This document shows, in pieces, positions 20,203 through 29,202 of a stretch of 64,000 bases of DNA; position 1 is the first letter of the stretch, and each line of letters begins with the position of its first letter. The stretch comes from Cyanobacteriota bacterium (lineage in GTDB: Bacteria; Cyanobacteriota; Vampirovibrionia; Vampirovibrionales; Vampirovibrionaceae): assembly GCA_019751815.1 (NCBI GenBank), contig JAIEMW010000001.1, positions 690,197-754,196 of the forward strand, given 5' to 3'. The notes beneath the pieces were generated by a model, which was given only the letters and a program-made list of their open reading frames with translations, did no database searches and was not told the DNA's origin. Both the position numbers and the translations under genes were made by a program.

Positions 20203-20218
20203 ACGTAGTTAACTACGT
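20203..20218. promoter_or_regulatory. Perfect 16-bp palindrome, candidate MarR operator
   Basis: ACGTAGTTAACTACGT is fully self-complementary. It lies in the 201-bp spacer between the MarR-GNAT gene (minus) and the orphan gene at 20283 (plus). MarR dimers usually bind 16-20 bp palindromes, often with a TTAA core as here. The position would allow control of both divergent genes. Confidence 0.65.
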
Positions 20219-20282
20219 TTATTAAACAAATATATTTAATTATACACCTTTTTACACCGCTTTATTGTGAGGTTTTGTCCCT

Positions 20283-21347
20283 ATGCTTCCTCCAATCTCT
20301 CTGAAATTCTCTCGAACTTTCGACACCCAGTCTACGCCCATATCTAAATCCCAACTGGCTCTACGATTTGGGACCACGCTGCGAATCCCAGAATCTGTTG
20401 ATTCTTCTGTTTGGTTCCGAGATGTAGAGAATGATCCTGCCAAAGTCGCCGCCAGCAAACGCAGTTGGGATGCAGTGGCCAGAGGCTTAAAGGCTGCCTT
20501 GGATAATGATCCAGTCACCCGTTTGATTCTATGCGTCCCCGCCTTTCGACACATGCAAGTGACGTTCTTCCACAATTTTGAAAAAATCTGGAAACAGCCT
20601 GAATGCTTTGAAGCAGACACCTTGGACCGTGATGATCTCGAGTGCTATAGCAAAGGACCTGATGGCAGTAACTTTGTACTATTACCCGGAGACAATACCT
20701 ACCGGGGCCGATTGCGGAAGCTCACCACCATGCCAACAGACAATCAAAGCGCGTGGAGTGCCTGGGGGAAATCTTTAGAGGCAGACATGCCTTTTATGAG
20801 CCACAGTGTGATGGGCCGCATTATTTTTCCCAATCCCAAAGAACCCAGCCGGGTGGCCCTACTGGATAAAGACTTAGCGAAGTGGCCTATCCGGGGGCTT
20901 ACCACGCAGGGATTTGAAACACTGAACGGTCTTGATGATTGGAGTTATGAGATCGACTCTCTGCGAAAATATATGGATGATGACAAGCAGCTGAGAGCCA
21001 TTTTCTCTCTTCCTGGTCTAAGCGATGTCAAGATTCAGCTTGCTGCCGCAGGAGAAGTCACCATCCCTGTTCCTGGGAGTGAAAAAGACTCTCGCTTCTG
21101 GGTGGTGAAAAGCTTCCGCTTTGCTCTGGTATTACCTGACGGAACAACCCTCCCACACGAAGGCAGGGTCTATTTCCCAACCAATCATTACAATTTAAGG
21201 GATCTCGACGACTCACAGCATCCCCATATCACCAACGGGCATGAGGCGATTAAAAAAGCACTCGCCGAATATGCCTTTAGCCACGGACTGATTCAACCCG
21301 AGGACGATGTGAAAATTGAACGATTTACGCCCGAGAAAAGGAGTTAA
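20283..21347 (+). CDS. Protein of unknown function with N-terminal 'F-x-G' type leader
   Basis: The 354-residue protein matches no family I recognise. The first 35 residues are Ser/Pro/Gln-rich and end in LALRFGTTLRIPES, similar to the leader block of four other proteins in the window. The remainder looks globular and soluble, with mixed alpha/beta character and no membrane segment. Segments such as RFALVLPDGTTLPHEGRVYF suggest a beta-rich C-terminal domain. It is a single gene, divergent from the MarR-GNAT gene across the palindrome at 20203. It ends 12 bp before a convergent small gene. Confidence 0.8.
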   Translation: MLPPISLKFSRTFDTQSTPISKSQLALRFGTTLRIPESVDSSVWFRDVENDPAKVAASKRSWDAVARGLKAALDNDPVTRLILCVPAFRHMQVTFFHNFEKIWKQPECFEADTLDRDDLECYSKGPDGSNFVLLPGDNTYRGRLRKLTTMPTDNQSAWSAWGKSLEADMPFMSHSVMGRIIFPNPKEPSRVALLDKDLAKWPIRGLTTQGFETLNGLDDWSYEIDSLRKYMDDDKQLRAIFSLPGLSDVKIQLAAAGEVTIPVPGSEKDSRFWVVKSFRFALVLPDGTTLPHEGRVYFPTNHYNLRDLDDSQHPHITNGHEAIKKALAEYAFSHGLIQPEDDVKIERFTPEKRS

Positions 21348-21359
21348 AAGAGACTTTAG

Positions 21360-21668
21360 CTATTCCTCTGTCAACGCTGCAACCGCCGCTTTAATCCGCT
21401 GGCCCATATCTCCAAGTCTGTAATCGCCTATATAACCCAGAATAACGCCATGGGTTCTTGCATCAGTAGGAATGCCCTTTCCTTTTAACTCTGTCTCTAC
21501 AAATGAGGCTACATCAATATGTTTTGATCCATAGGCATTATCCAACAGTTTCCCAATCGTTGTGTTGGCAATCGCATCAGGATCGGGTAAGGCTGTTCCA
21601 CCTGCAAACTTTGCTTGCAGAGATCTAGAAGGGTTTACACTAGCGGTATACGGGCTTATTCTCAGCAT
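21360..21668 (-). CDS. Small protein of unknown function with N-terminal 'F-x-G' type leader
   Basis: The 102-residue protein starts MLRISPYTASVNPSRSLQ, then has KFAGGTALPDP, which resembles the leader block of the proteins at 20283, 46841, 55438 and 399. The rest is a short alpha/beta region containing GVILGYIGDYRLGDMGQRIK. No known domain is seen. It is convergent with the preceding orphan gene and divergent from the glycosylase-family gene. Confidence 0.65.
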   Translation of the reverse strand: MLRISPYTASVNPSRSLQAKFAGGTALPDPDAIANTTIGKLLDNAYGSKHIDVASFVETELKGKGIPTDARTHGVILGYIGDYRLGDMGQRIKAAVAALTEE

Positions 21669-21765
21669 TGACAGTCCTTTCTGTTGAAAAAGCGATCATT
21701 ACGATAATTTATTTAGAAAACAAAACTCTGAAGCCAGCAAATTGCTTCGATTATAATCAATCTAT

Positions 21766-22341
21766 ATGAACACATTAGAAACACTGATTATAGAAGCAAA
21801 GCACTGTCAGGAATGTTCCAAACACCTGCCCAATGAACCCAGACCGATTTTTCAGATAGGTAAGAATGCCAAAATTCTCATTATTGGGCAAGCCCCCGGT
21901 CGAAAGGTTCAAGATAGCGGCATCCCCTTTCAAGATGCCAGTGGGGATCGGCTTCGTGACTGGATGGGAATTAGCTCTGAACAATTCTATGACCCTGATT
22001 TTTTGGCAATCATGCCGATGGGATTTTGTTATCCAGGAAAGGGATCTAGCGGAGATCTCCCCCCGCGCAGCGAATGTGCCCCACTGTGGCATGCCGCTTT
22101 TTTATCGAAGCTGCCAAACATCCAGCTGACACTTTTAATAGGGCAATACGCACAAGCTTACTATCTAAAAGAGTCCTTGAAAGAGTCACTTACAAAGACA
22201 GTTGAAGCGTGGGAAACCTATTTGCCAGAATACCTCCCACTCCCGCATCCCTCCCCCCGCAATAATATCTGGCTAAAAAAGAACCCTTGGTTTGAACGAG
22301 ATGTGGTAACAGAATTACAGCGCCGTATTCGAGCTATTTGA
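21766..22341 (+). CDS. Uracil-DNA glycosylase superfamily protein
   Basis: The 191-residue product has glycosylase motif A as IIGQAPGRKVQ and motif B as LPHPSPRNNIWLKKNPWF, the spacing used by small uracil-DNA-glycosylase-superfamily proteins. An early C-x2-C pair (HCQECSKH) is present, but the four cysteines of family 4/5 iron-sulphur enzymes are not all found. Members remove uracil or other damaged bases; some superfamily members have other or unknown activities. A TATAAT hexamer at 21752-21757 ends 8 bp before the ATG, so the transcript may be nearly leaderless. Confidence 0.85.
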   Translation: MNTLETLIIEAKHCQECSKHLPNEPRPIFQIGKNAKILIIGQAPGRKVQDSGIPFQDASGDRLRDWMGISSEQFYDPDFLAIMPMGFCYPGKGSSGDLPPRSECAPLWHAAFLSKLPNIQLTLLIGQYAQAYYLKESLKESLTKTVEAWETYLPEYLPLPHPSPRNNIWLKKNPWFERDVVTELQRRIRAI

Positions 22342-22384
22342 ACGGATAATCGATAGGCAACCCATTTTTATGCCATGTTTGAGG

Positions 22385-22390
22385 TATAAT
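22385..22390 (+). promoter_or_regulatory. Consensus -10 box upstream of ppk
   Basis: TATAAT at 22385-22390 lies 50 bp before the ppk start. No good -35 hexamer is visible at 16-18 bp, so this is a candidate only. It would drive the ppk-ppx pair. Confidence 0.45.
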
Positions 22391-22439
22391 GGTTGTTTCC
22401 ACTTTATATTGAATCCAATGTTTAAACTAGGATGACACA

Positions 22440-24605
22440 GTGAGCGTCAAACTCGTCCACACCAAAAAGACCAATACCAAAAAAACTCCTTCTAAAACCA
22501 AGCTTCAGAAGTCGTCTAACTTGATCAATCGGGAAATTTCCTGGCTCAAGTTTAATGAGCGGGTTTTGGAAGAGGCCAATAATCCGCATAACCCTTTGCT
22601 GGAGCGGCTCCGCTTTTTGGCCATCGCTGATCGCAATTTGGATGAGTTTTACATGGTCCGCGTCGCTGGTCTTAAAAACCAGTTAGAGCTAAACATACAC
22701 CACACGTCTCACGACGGGATGACTCCCAAAGAGCAACTGGATGCCGTCAATACCAAGGCCAAAAAATTGGTGGCTGAACAGAACAAAACCTGGAGGAAGC
22801 TCACCAAAGAACTAGGCCAACATGGCATTGGGATTGTTCAGCCAGCCAGATTAAATCAACGGGAAAAACTATGGCTGAAAAATTATTTTTCGGAGCAAAT
22901 CTTCCCCGTGCTCACACCATTGGCAGTGGATCCGGCTCACCCTTTCCCGTTTATTCCCAATGACGGTTTATGCTTTGTGCTGAAAGTGAATGACCCTGAA
23001 GGGATCGTTCACTGGTCGCTAATCCCCTTGCCGCGTAATTTACCGCGTTTTATCCCCATCGGGAAAAACGGAAAACGTTTTTTAAAACTTGAGAGCGTCG
23101 TCTCAGAATTTTTGGATGATTTATTCCCCGAATTCACGATTAAAGATTACGGACTCTTTCACCTGATCCGTGACAGTGAAATGGCCATTGAAGAGGACAG
23201 TGAAGATCTCATTGAAACCTTCAAGATGGCTTTACAAATGCGGAAACAGGGTGAAGTGATTCGCCTGATGGTGAATAAAGAAATTTCTGACGATTTGCTG
23301 AATTTTGTGGTCGATGAACTGGAAATAGACAGGCAGGATGTTTTTCGGGTCAAAGGGTTGCTTAATTTAGACGATCTTGCCGAGTTAATTCTCCCCCAGT
23401 GGGCTCATCTGCAATTCCCCCCCTTTACGCCTCGCATTCATGAGCGGTTTCAAGCCTTTGGTGGCAATTGTTTTCAAGCCATGCAGAAATCCGATGTCCT
23501 CCTGCATCACCCCTATGATTCATTTCGCTCTGTGATGGACTTTTTGGATCAGGCAGCCATGGATCCCAATGTCCTGGCCATTAAACAAACTTTGTACCGA
23601 ACCCGGGAAGATTCTCCGATTATTAAATCCTTGATCAGCGCCGCTGAAGCGGGGAAAAATGTGACTGTGGTCATTGAGCTGAAAGCCCGTTTTGATGAAG
23701 CGGAAAATATTCGTCTGGCCGAAATGCTTGAAAGTGCGGGGGTTCATGTTGTCTACGGGTTTATTGATTTTAAAACCCACTGCAAACTGACCATGGTGGT
23801 GCGTAAAGAAGGGCGCCGGATCCGCAATTATTTGCATATGGGCACCGGCAATTATAATCCCACCACAGCCAAAATTTATACGGATATCTCTTTGTTTACT
23901 GCCAATCAAGAACTGTGCCGGGACGCCTCTAAACTGTTTAATTATTTAACCGGGTATGCAAAACCTCATCACTTAGAGCATCTAATTATCTCGCCTATTG
24001 ACATGCAGGCTAAACTCATAGAAATGATTGAACGTGAAATTGAATTGAACCGTGTAACTGGGGTTGGTCGTATTTGGGCTAAAATGAATGCCCTGGTTGA
24101 TCCCGTCATTATCAATATGTTGTACAAAGCCTCTCAAGCGGGCGTACAAATTGATTTGGTGGTCCGTGGTATTTGTTGTTTGTGTCCTGGAGTGCCTGGG
24201 CTTTCAGAAAATATTCGTGTCACCAGTATTGTGGGTCGGTTTTTAGAGCATTCCCGCATCGTTTGTTTTGGTAACGGGGCTGAACTTCCTTCTCCCACAG
24301 CGGATGTGTTTATTTCTTCCGCAGACTGGATGCCAAGAAACTTCCACTCCCGTGTGGAAACCCTGATCCCGATATTAAACCCCAAACTAAAAAAAGAACT
24401 TTTAGAAAAAATTATGTCTGGTTCGCTTCGCGATGAACGACAAAGCTGGGTGCTCCAGCCAGACGGAAATTATCAACGACTCACACATAATAAAGACGCC
24501 TTCAGTGTTCAAGATTATTTTATGCAGCCACCAGAATCCCCCGACCCTTCTCCCTCAGCGCCTAAACCCAAAGGGCGTAAAAAAAGTCGATTGAGCCTGG
24601 TTTAA
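22440..24605 (+). CDS. ppk1: Polyphosphate kinase 1
   Basis: The 721-residue enzyme makes inorganic polyphosphate from ATP. It begins in the family's way with NREISWLKFNERVLEEA and RFLAIADRNLDEFYMVRVAG. The autophosphorylated His is in FKTHCKLTMVV, and the second conserved His motif is HMGTGNYNPTTAKIYTD. All four PPK1 domains are present and the length is normal. A basic Lys-rich N-terminal tail of about 30 residues and a Pro/Ser/Lys-rich C-terminal tail are extra. The GTG at 22440 follows an AGGA box. The exopolyphosphatase gene begins 8 bp downstream, a classic ppk-ppx operon. Confidence 0.95.
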   Translation: MSVKLVHTKKTNTKKTPSKTKLQKSSNLINREISWLKFNERVLEEANNPHNPLLERLRFLAIADRNLDEFYMVRVAGLKNQLELNIHHTSHDGMTPKEQLDAVNTKAKKLVAEQNKTWRKLTKELGQHGIGIVQPARLNQREKLWLKNYFSEQIFPVLTPLAVDPAHPFPFIPNDGLCFVLKVNDPEGIVHWSLIPLPRNLPRFIPIGKNGKRFLKLESVVSEFLDDLFPEFTIKDYGLFHLIRDSEMAIEEDSEDLIETFKMALQMRKQGEVIRLMVNKEISDDLLNFVVDELEIDRQDVFRVKGLLNLDDLAELILPQWAHLQFPPFTPRIHERFQAFGGNCFQAMQKSDVLLHHPYDSFRSVMDFLDQAAMDPNVLAIKQTLYRTREDSPIIKSLISAAEAGKNVTVVIELKARFDEAENIRLAEMLESAGVHVVYGFIDFKTHCKLTMVVRKEGRRIRNYLHMGTGNYNPTTAKIYTDISLFTANQELCRDASKLFNYLTGYAKPHHLEHLIISPIDMQAKLIEMIEREIELNRVTGVGRIWAKMNALVDPVIINMLYKASQAGVQIDLVVRGICCLCPGVPGLSENIRVTSIVGRFLEHSRIVCFGNGAELPSPTADVFISSADWMPRNFHSRVETLIPILNPKLKKELLEKIMSGSLRDERQSWVLQPDGNYQRLTHNKDAFSVQDYFMQPPESPDPSPSAPKPKGRKKSRLSLV

Positions 24606-24613
24606 TTATAATA

Positions 24614-26116
24614 ATGGCACCGAAACAACATCATAAACCAGTTGCCGTCATCGATATTGGCTCAAACTCGATTCGTTTGGTGATTTATGCAGAATTAAGC
24701 CGTGCACCCATTGCACTGTTTAACGAGAAAGCCCTCTGTGCGCTGGCAAAGGGCATGGATGAGTCGTGCAAAATTCAACCCAAAAGACTTCAGATGGCAC
24801 TCGAGTGCTTATCCCGCTTTAGGGCTGTATTGGATACGTATGATGTCAGCAATGTTTCTATTGTTGCGACTTCTGCAGTCCGGGAAGCAAAAAATGTCAC
24901 TCAATTTATCAAACAGGCTGAAGCCATCATTGGTTACCCCATCAGCGTTGTTTCTGCCAAAGAAGAAGCGCGTTTGTCTTCACTGGGCGTGTTTTGTACG
25001 AGTCCCAGTCTTGATTCTGGTTTAATTGGGGATTTGGGCGGAGGGAGTTTGGAATTATCACTGATTCAAAAACATAAAATTCAAGATTCTACCTCCTTAT
25101 TATTGGGTCACCAGAGACTCAGCACCCTCTTAGAGCACTATCAGGGAAAATTATCCCCTATTAGACAACTCATCTTGGATGAGATCAGTGCGTATCATCA
25201 TTTAAAACGCCGGGGCTTGACAGAGTTTTTCGCCGTAGGCGGTCAATGGCGCGATTTGGCAGAAAAATATCTGGAAGTGACCCATTATCCCTTAGAAATT
25301 ATTGACGGATTTCGGATTCCTGCCAAAGATATTACCCAATTCTTATCGACGCATGTTCTCTCCCCTCACAAGCTCACTCTTGATGAGAAAGAGATCAGTC
25401 GTGGTTCCTGGTATATGGCGGCGTTGGTGCTAAAACAGATTATTCGAGAATTTGGCATTCAGCACATTACATTTTCCTCTTACGGTATCCGGGAAGGGGT
25501 TTTATACGATCAGCTCTCCCCCAAAGAGCAAGCCATGGACCCACTGCTGGTTTCTGCGCAATATCTAGGGCATAAGCTCCATGCCACCCCTAAAAATTTG
25601 GACGATTTAACAGACTGGGTGAATCATTTTATGTCTCAATTTGAGGGCTTTTCGCCCCGACTCACGCAGGCAATTTTGTATTTATGCGATATTTCCATGT
25701 TTGAAACCCGCCATATTCGTTCTCGAAATGCTTTTGAACGCGTGATCACGCTTGCCACCACAGGTCTGACGCACGATGAGCGTATCTCGATGGCCATTGC
25801 CATTTCTGTACGCTATGCTGGCAACTTAGGCGCCAGTCACTTACAACCTTTTTTACCACTGGTTTCACACCATCATTTGGCACAGGCACTGGTTCTGGGT
25901 CAACTTCTCAGACTGGCACAAACACTCTGCTGCAGACAACCTGGTTTATTACCTCATTTTTCATTGGATTTAACCAAAGATGAACTGATTTTAACCGCCT
26001 CCCCAAAAATGGATGCGTATCTTTTAGGCGATCGCGTGAGTAAATATCTCGATAATTTGGCAAAGAGTTTGCACCGCACCCCAAAGATGCAGCATTTAGA
26101 GTTTATTCGCTCTTAA
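24614..26116 (+). CDS. ppx: Ppx/GppA exopolyphosphatase family protein
   Basis: The 500-residue protein belongs to the ASKHA phosphotransfer fold. The phosphate-1 loop is AVIDIGSNSIRLVIY, the activating segment is VATSAVREAKN, and the phosphate-2 loop is GLIGDLGGGSLELSLI. An HD-like helical region follows after about residue 310. It releases phosphate from polyphosphate or converts pppGpp to ppGpp; the ppk partner favours the first. The 3' end overlaps the convergent SixA-like gene by 21 bp. Confidence 0.93.
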   Translation: MAPKQHHKPVAVIDIGSNSIRLVIYAELSRAPIALFNEKALCALAKGMDESCKIQPKRLQMALECLSRFRAVLDTYDVSNVSIVATSAVREAKNVTQFIKQAEAIIGYPISVVSAKEEARLSSLGVFCTSPSLDSGLIGDLGGGSLELSLIQKHKIQDSTSLLLGHQRLSTLLEHYQGKLSPIRQLILDEISAYHHLKRRGLTEFFAVGGQWRDLAEKYLEVTHYPLEIIDGFRIPAKDITQFLSTHVLSPHKLTLDEKEISRGSWYMAALVLKQIIREFGIQHITFSSYGIREGVLYDQLSPKEQAMDPLLVSAQYLGHKLHATPKNLDDLTDWVNHFMSQFEGFSPRLTQAILYLCDISMFETRHIRSRNAFERVITLATTGLTHDERISMAIAISVRYAGNLGASHLQPFLPLVSHHHLAQALVLGQLLRLAQTLCCRQPGLLPHFSLDLTKDELILTASPKMDAYLLGDRVSKYLDNLAKSLHRTPKMQHLEFIRS

Positions 26117-26641
26117 GCCAGCCTGCTTTGGCGATGTGGCCAGAAGACATTGGCCTGACTTTGCTTTTATAGCCCAAGAATCTGACTCAAACTGGATGAC
26201 AGCCACCGCACAGGTCGTAAATTTATCCTGAAATAAGTCCGGACGTTTTTCTAAAGACCAGTCCATCATCGCCTCTATCTCAGGATTATGACCAATCAAA
26301 AACACCGTCTCTATCGATGAGGGTAGAATCTCTAACGTCTGGAGATAGGTTGAGACCGACGATAGATATAAATCATCACTGAGTAAGAGAGGGGGCGTAA
26401 ATGCTTGCGTCTGGAGAGATGCATTGAATATTTCTAACAGGGTTTCCCATGTTTGCTTTGTCCGCAGGGAGGAAGAACAAAGTATCATTTGAGGCAAAAA
26501 GCCTTTCTGGGATAAATGTTCCCCCATGAGAGAAGCTTGTTGACGGCCAAACTCTGTCAGTGCCCGGTCGAAGTCTGCCATAGGTAGCTCTTTCGAAGCC
26601 GCTTTGGCGTGACGGATTAAGACTAATTGTCGTTTGCTCAT
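26096..26641 (-). CDS. sixA: SixA-like histidine phosphatase
   Basis: The 181-residue protein begins with the histidine phosphatase motif VLIRHAKAAS (the phospho-accepting His) and has the second catalytic His in IGHNPEIEAMMDW. FDRALTEFGRQQA is the SixA-type active-site extension. SixA removes phosphate from phosphohistidine in signalling proteins such as HPt domains. It follows the chlorite-dismutase-family gene by 9 bp and is convergent with ppx. Confidence 0.85.
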   Translation of the reverse strand: MSKRQLVLIRHAKAASKELPMADFDRALTEFGRQQASLMGEHLSQKGFLPQMILCSSSLRTKQTWETLLEIFNASLQTQAFTPPLLLSDDLYLSSVSTYLQTLEILPSSIETVFLIGHNPEIEAMMDWSLEKRPDLFQDKFTTCAVAVIQFESDSWAIKAKSGQCLLATSPKQAGLRANKL

Positions 26642-26650
26642 CTCGTTTAC

Positions 26651-27205
26651 TTATCTCGCTTGCTCTGACTTAATAAACCGGTAATCAATTTCACGGTCAA
26701 TATATTGCCATTCTTTCGTGGCTCTCAATTGGTCAGCCAAATCACTAAAGGCATTCTCATATTCTGGAGCGTACTCAAACCAGGTAATAAAATCAAACGG
26801 TTCATTCAAATCCCGGCTATGATGAAGGCGTCTAGACACCTCTGGAAGAAACTTCATGCCAATCTGGATGTGCTTTGACTCTTCTTCAAATATGCGTCGC
26901 CGTTCATCCTGCGCTAAATTCCACCAGGCCACGGATTTTTTTAGAATAATCATGGCACCATGGGTGGCTTCTACTCGTCCCAAAGGTGCGGATTGTTTTT
27001 TTAGTTCAACATCCTCAGTGTGGTTTGTATAGCGGATGTTACTGGTAAATCCACGGAGAATCCAAGTTGGATTCTGAATTAATTGATTTTCATCAGGTCC
27101 GACAATTTGTAGGTGAGAGATGTCAGGCATGGGCTCTCCCAAAATAACAGTTTGTTTTTTGAGAGTCCAAGAACCGGAATTGCCTCCGACAAAAAGATAT
27201 TGCAT
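26651..27205 (-). CDS. Chlorite dismutase family protein
   Basis: The 184-residue protein ends with FDFITWFEYAPEYENAF and LRATKEWQYIDREIDYRF, which I associate with the small chlorite-dismutase-like (dimeric alpha/beta barrel) family. SKHIQIGMKFLPEVSRRLHH may carry the haem-facing His. Proved activities in the superfamily include chlorite breakdown and coproheme decarboxylation; this short subgroup is not well characterised. A GAAGG box precedes the ATG. It probably shares a transcript with the SixA-like gene. Confidence 0.75.
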   Translation of the reverse strand: MQYLFVGGNSGSWTLKKQTVILGEPMPDISHLQIVGPDENQLIQNPTWILRGFTSNIRYTNHTEDVELKKQSAPLGRVEATHGAMIILKKSVAWWNLAQDERRRIFEEESKHIQIGMKFLPEVSRRLHHSRDLNEPFDFITWFEYAPEYENAFSDLADQLRATKEWQYIDREIDYRFIKSEQAR

Positions 27206-27315
27206 GATTTAAACCTTCATCAAAACATTGAATATTCGGTCATTCTGACAGTCAGTTCATACCATAAACCAGTTTCTAAAGTCTGTCATTTCATAATTAG
27301 GCTATACTGGCTAGC

Positions 27316-27630
27316 ATGCTTAGCATCATCTTAAAATTTTGCTTTTCGGCCGCGCTGATTGTTGCCGCCTCTGAAATGGCCAAACGCAATACCTTATTTG
27401 GAGGGCTCATTGCCTCTCTGCCTTTGGTCTCTGTATTGTCCATGCTCTGGCTCTATCAGGAAACCAAAAACCCTCAGGAATTGTCCCAGTTCTCATACGC
27501 CGTTTTTTGGATGGTGATTCCCTCTCTGGTTTTATTTTTAAGCCTTCCAGAACTGCTTAAACGGTCGATTTCATTTTATCCAGCCCTGGCAATCTCCTGT
27601 TTGCTCACGGTAATAGCTTATTGGGGATGA
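27316..27630 (+). CDS. DUF3147 family small membrane protein
   Basis: The 104-residue protein has four hydrophobic helices and the DUF3147 layout: SAALIVAASEMAKRNTLFGG, a loop with WLYQETKN, and LPELLKRS. The family has unknown function. It is followed 16 bp later by another membrane protein on the same strand, so the two may be co-expressed. Confidence 0.8.
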   Translation: MLSIILKFCFSAALIVAASEMAKRNTLFGGLIASLPLVSVLSMLWLYQETKNPQELSQFSYAVFWMVIPSLVLFLSLPELLKRSISFYPALAISCLLTVIAYWG

Positions 27631-27646
27631 ATCTAATTCTTGCGAA

Positions 27647-28411
27647 ATGGGGAATCAAACTTTGAAAAAACTCCCTGAAATCACGCTGGCATTCTGGGTG
27701 ATGAAAATTGCGGCCACCACACTCGGGGAAACCGCAGGAGATATGTTTTCGATGACGCTCCATCTTGGCTATGCAATCAGTTCGCTGGCCTTGATTTCAA
27801 TATTTCTGATCACCTTATTAAGCCAATTATTTTCTAAAAAATATCACCCTTTTTTATACTGGGCTGTGATTCTTTCCACCAGTACAGCAGGGACGACCAT
27901 GTCAGACTTTATGGACCGTACCCTGGGTTTGGGCTACGCCACAGGGAGCCTCATATTGTTTAGTCTGTTATTGGTCGTATTCCTTTTTTGGAGACTGACT
28001 GCTGGTTCCATGTCTGTCAATCTTATTAAATCGAAAAAGGTAGAGCTCCTCTACTGGATTGCCATTTTATTTTCCAATACCCTGGGAACTGCTTTGGGCG
28101 ATTTTTTAGCGGATAGTTCGGGTCTGGGATTTTTGGGAGGGGCCTTGTTAATTGGTTGTTTACTGGCGGGAATTATTTGTATGAATTATTTCACACCACT
28201 CTCTAAAGTTGGCTTGTTCTGGGCTGCCTTTGTTTTGACTCGGCCCTTTGGGGCAACAGTCGGCGATCTCCTCTCCAAAGTGCCTGCCAAAGGTGGTTTG
28301 GGCTTTGGCACCGTTGGTTCTTCTGCCGTTCTTGCCCTGATTTTGATCGTGTTGATTTTGGTGCAAATTCGTCAGGAATCGCGTCTAAGCAGTTTGACTC
28401 TTGAAACGTAA
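27647..28411 (+). CDS. Four-repeat integral membrane protein (COG4705-like)
   Basis: The 254-residue protein has about eight membrane helices built from four copies of a two-helix unit. Each unit has a Trp, then an Asp exactly 15 residues later: W17/D32, W72/D87, W137/D152, W192/D207. Each also carries a G-[LY]-G-[FY]-type turn, as in TLGLGYATGS and SSGLGFLGGA. The spacing 55-65-55 indicates a duplicated pair. Similar proteins are annotated as uncharacterised membrane-anchored proteins. Four buried Asp residues suggest a pore or cation path. The last 27 bp overlap the convergent gene. Confidence 0.85.
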   Translation: MGNQTLKKLPEITLAFWVMKIAATTLGETAGDMFSMTLHLGYAISSLALISIFLITLLSQLFSKKYHPFLYWAVILSTSTAGTTMSDFMDRTLGLGYATGSLILFSLLLVVFLFWRLTAGSMSVNLIKSKKVELLYWIAILFSNTLGTALGDFLADSSGLGFLGGALLIGCLLAGIICMNYFTPLSKVGLFWAAFVLTRPFGATVGDLLSKVPAKGGLGFGTVGSSAVLALILIVLILVQIRQESRLSSLTLET

Positions 28412-29188
28412 TTTGAAGATGCCCAGCGCCAAAGCGACAAGAGCCGACAAGATAGATGCGGTCCACAACACGGTTGTATTGGGCACTTCTGTGTTGGCAA
28501 TAATCACCGCGATTAGGCCCCATAATATAGTCCCTCCATACCAGAGATTTCCCTTCGTTCGAAAAAGCATCCAGCCAACCAACCCAAGCGTTACAATTAA
28601 TAAGCTCAAGGCATAATCCGTATATGTCAGCGCCAAGGTTTGCATAAAGTAGGGTTTCAGGACAGCTCCCACATTGAGAAACACCGCAAGAGAGAGCCAA
28701 CCACTTAATAAGCCCAATAGCGGCATCAAAAGAAAACTGGCCTTGTCGATGTGACGAACCATGTTTTCCGAGAGGACTTGTAAAAATACACGTATCGACA
28801 ATATCGTCATCATGGTTATCAACAGCGCCAGTTGCCAAACATCCCCGTAAATTTGAGCGATCAACATCCACACTGTATTGAGCAGAAAAATAACCGCCAG
28901 AGTGGGTCTAATTTGGTTAAACACTGGGTTTTGGCGGTGAGACGGGAGAGCTTGGACCACGGCATAAATCAGCGAAAGCGTGAAAATAACAAACCAAATT
29001 GCAAACGCATAACCAGCCGGTGTTTCTGGAGAAGTCCCCGGCAGACTATTGGCAGTCTCTTCTATCCGTAAGCCAATATGGGTGAGTTCTGCAAAAAATG
29101 GGGTCAAAAATTGAGTGAATGCCAACAATACTGTTGCAACTATTGGTAACAACGGGGTTGAATGAATTTTATTTTGCAAATTTTGCAA
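28385..29188 (-). CDS. TspO/MBR-like integral membrane protein
   Basis: The 267-residue protein has seven or eight hydrophobic helices. PAGYAFAIWFVIFTLSLIYA near residue 57 resembles the Pro/Trp segment of tryptophan-rich sensory (TspO-like) proteins, followed by a WMLIAQIYGDVWQ segment and WYGGTILWGLIAV near the end. TspO proteins bind porphyrins or sterol-like ligands. The match is loose, and a plain membrane protein of unknown function is the safer label. A DUF1348 gene lies 14 bp further along the same strand. Confidence 0.6.
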   Translation of the reverse strand: MQNLQNKIHSTPLLPIVATVLLAFTQFLTPFFAELTHIGLRIEETANSLPGTSPETPAGYAFAIWFVIFTLSLIYAVVQALPSHRQNPVFNQIRPTLAVIFLLNTVWMLIAQIYGDVWQLALLITMMTILSIRVFLQVLSENMVRHIDKASFLLMPLLGLLSGWLSLAVFLNVGAVLKPYFMQTLALTYTDYALSLLIVTLGLVGWMLFRTKGNLWYGGTILWGLIAVIIANTEVPNTTVLWTASILSALVALALGIFKLRFKSQTA

Positions 29189-29202
29189 TGAGACTCTCCT
29201 TG

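Noticed and set aside
28203..28871. Minus-strand frame of 222 codons
   Set aside because: Overlaps two membrane-protein genes in other frames; composition is not protein-like and lacks hydrophobic periodicity.
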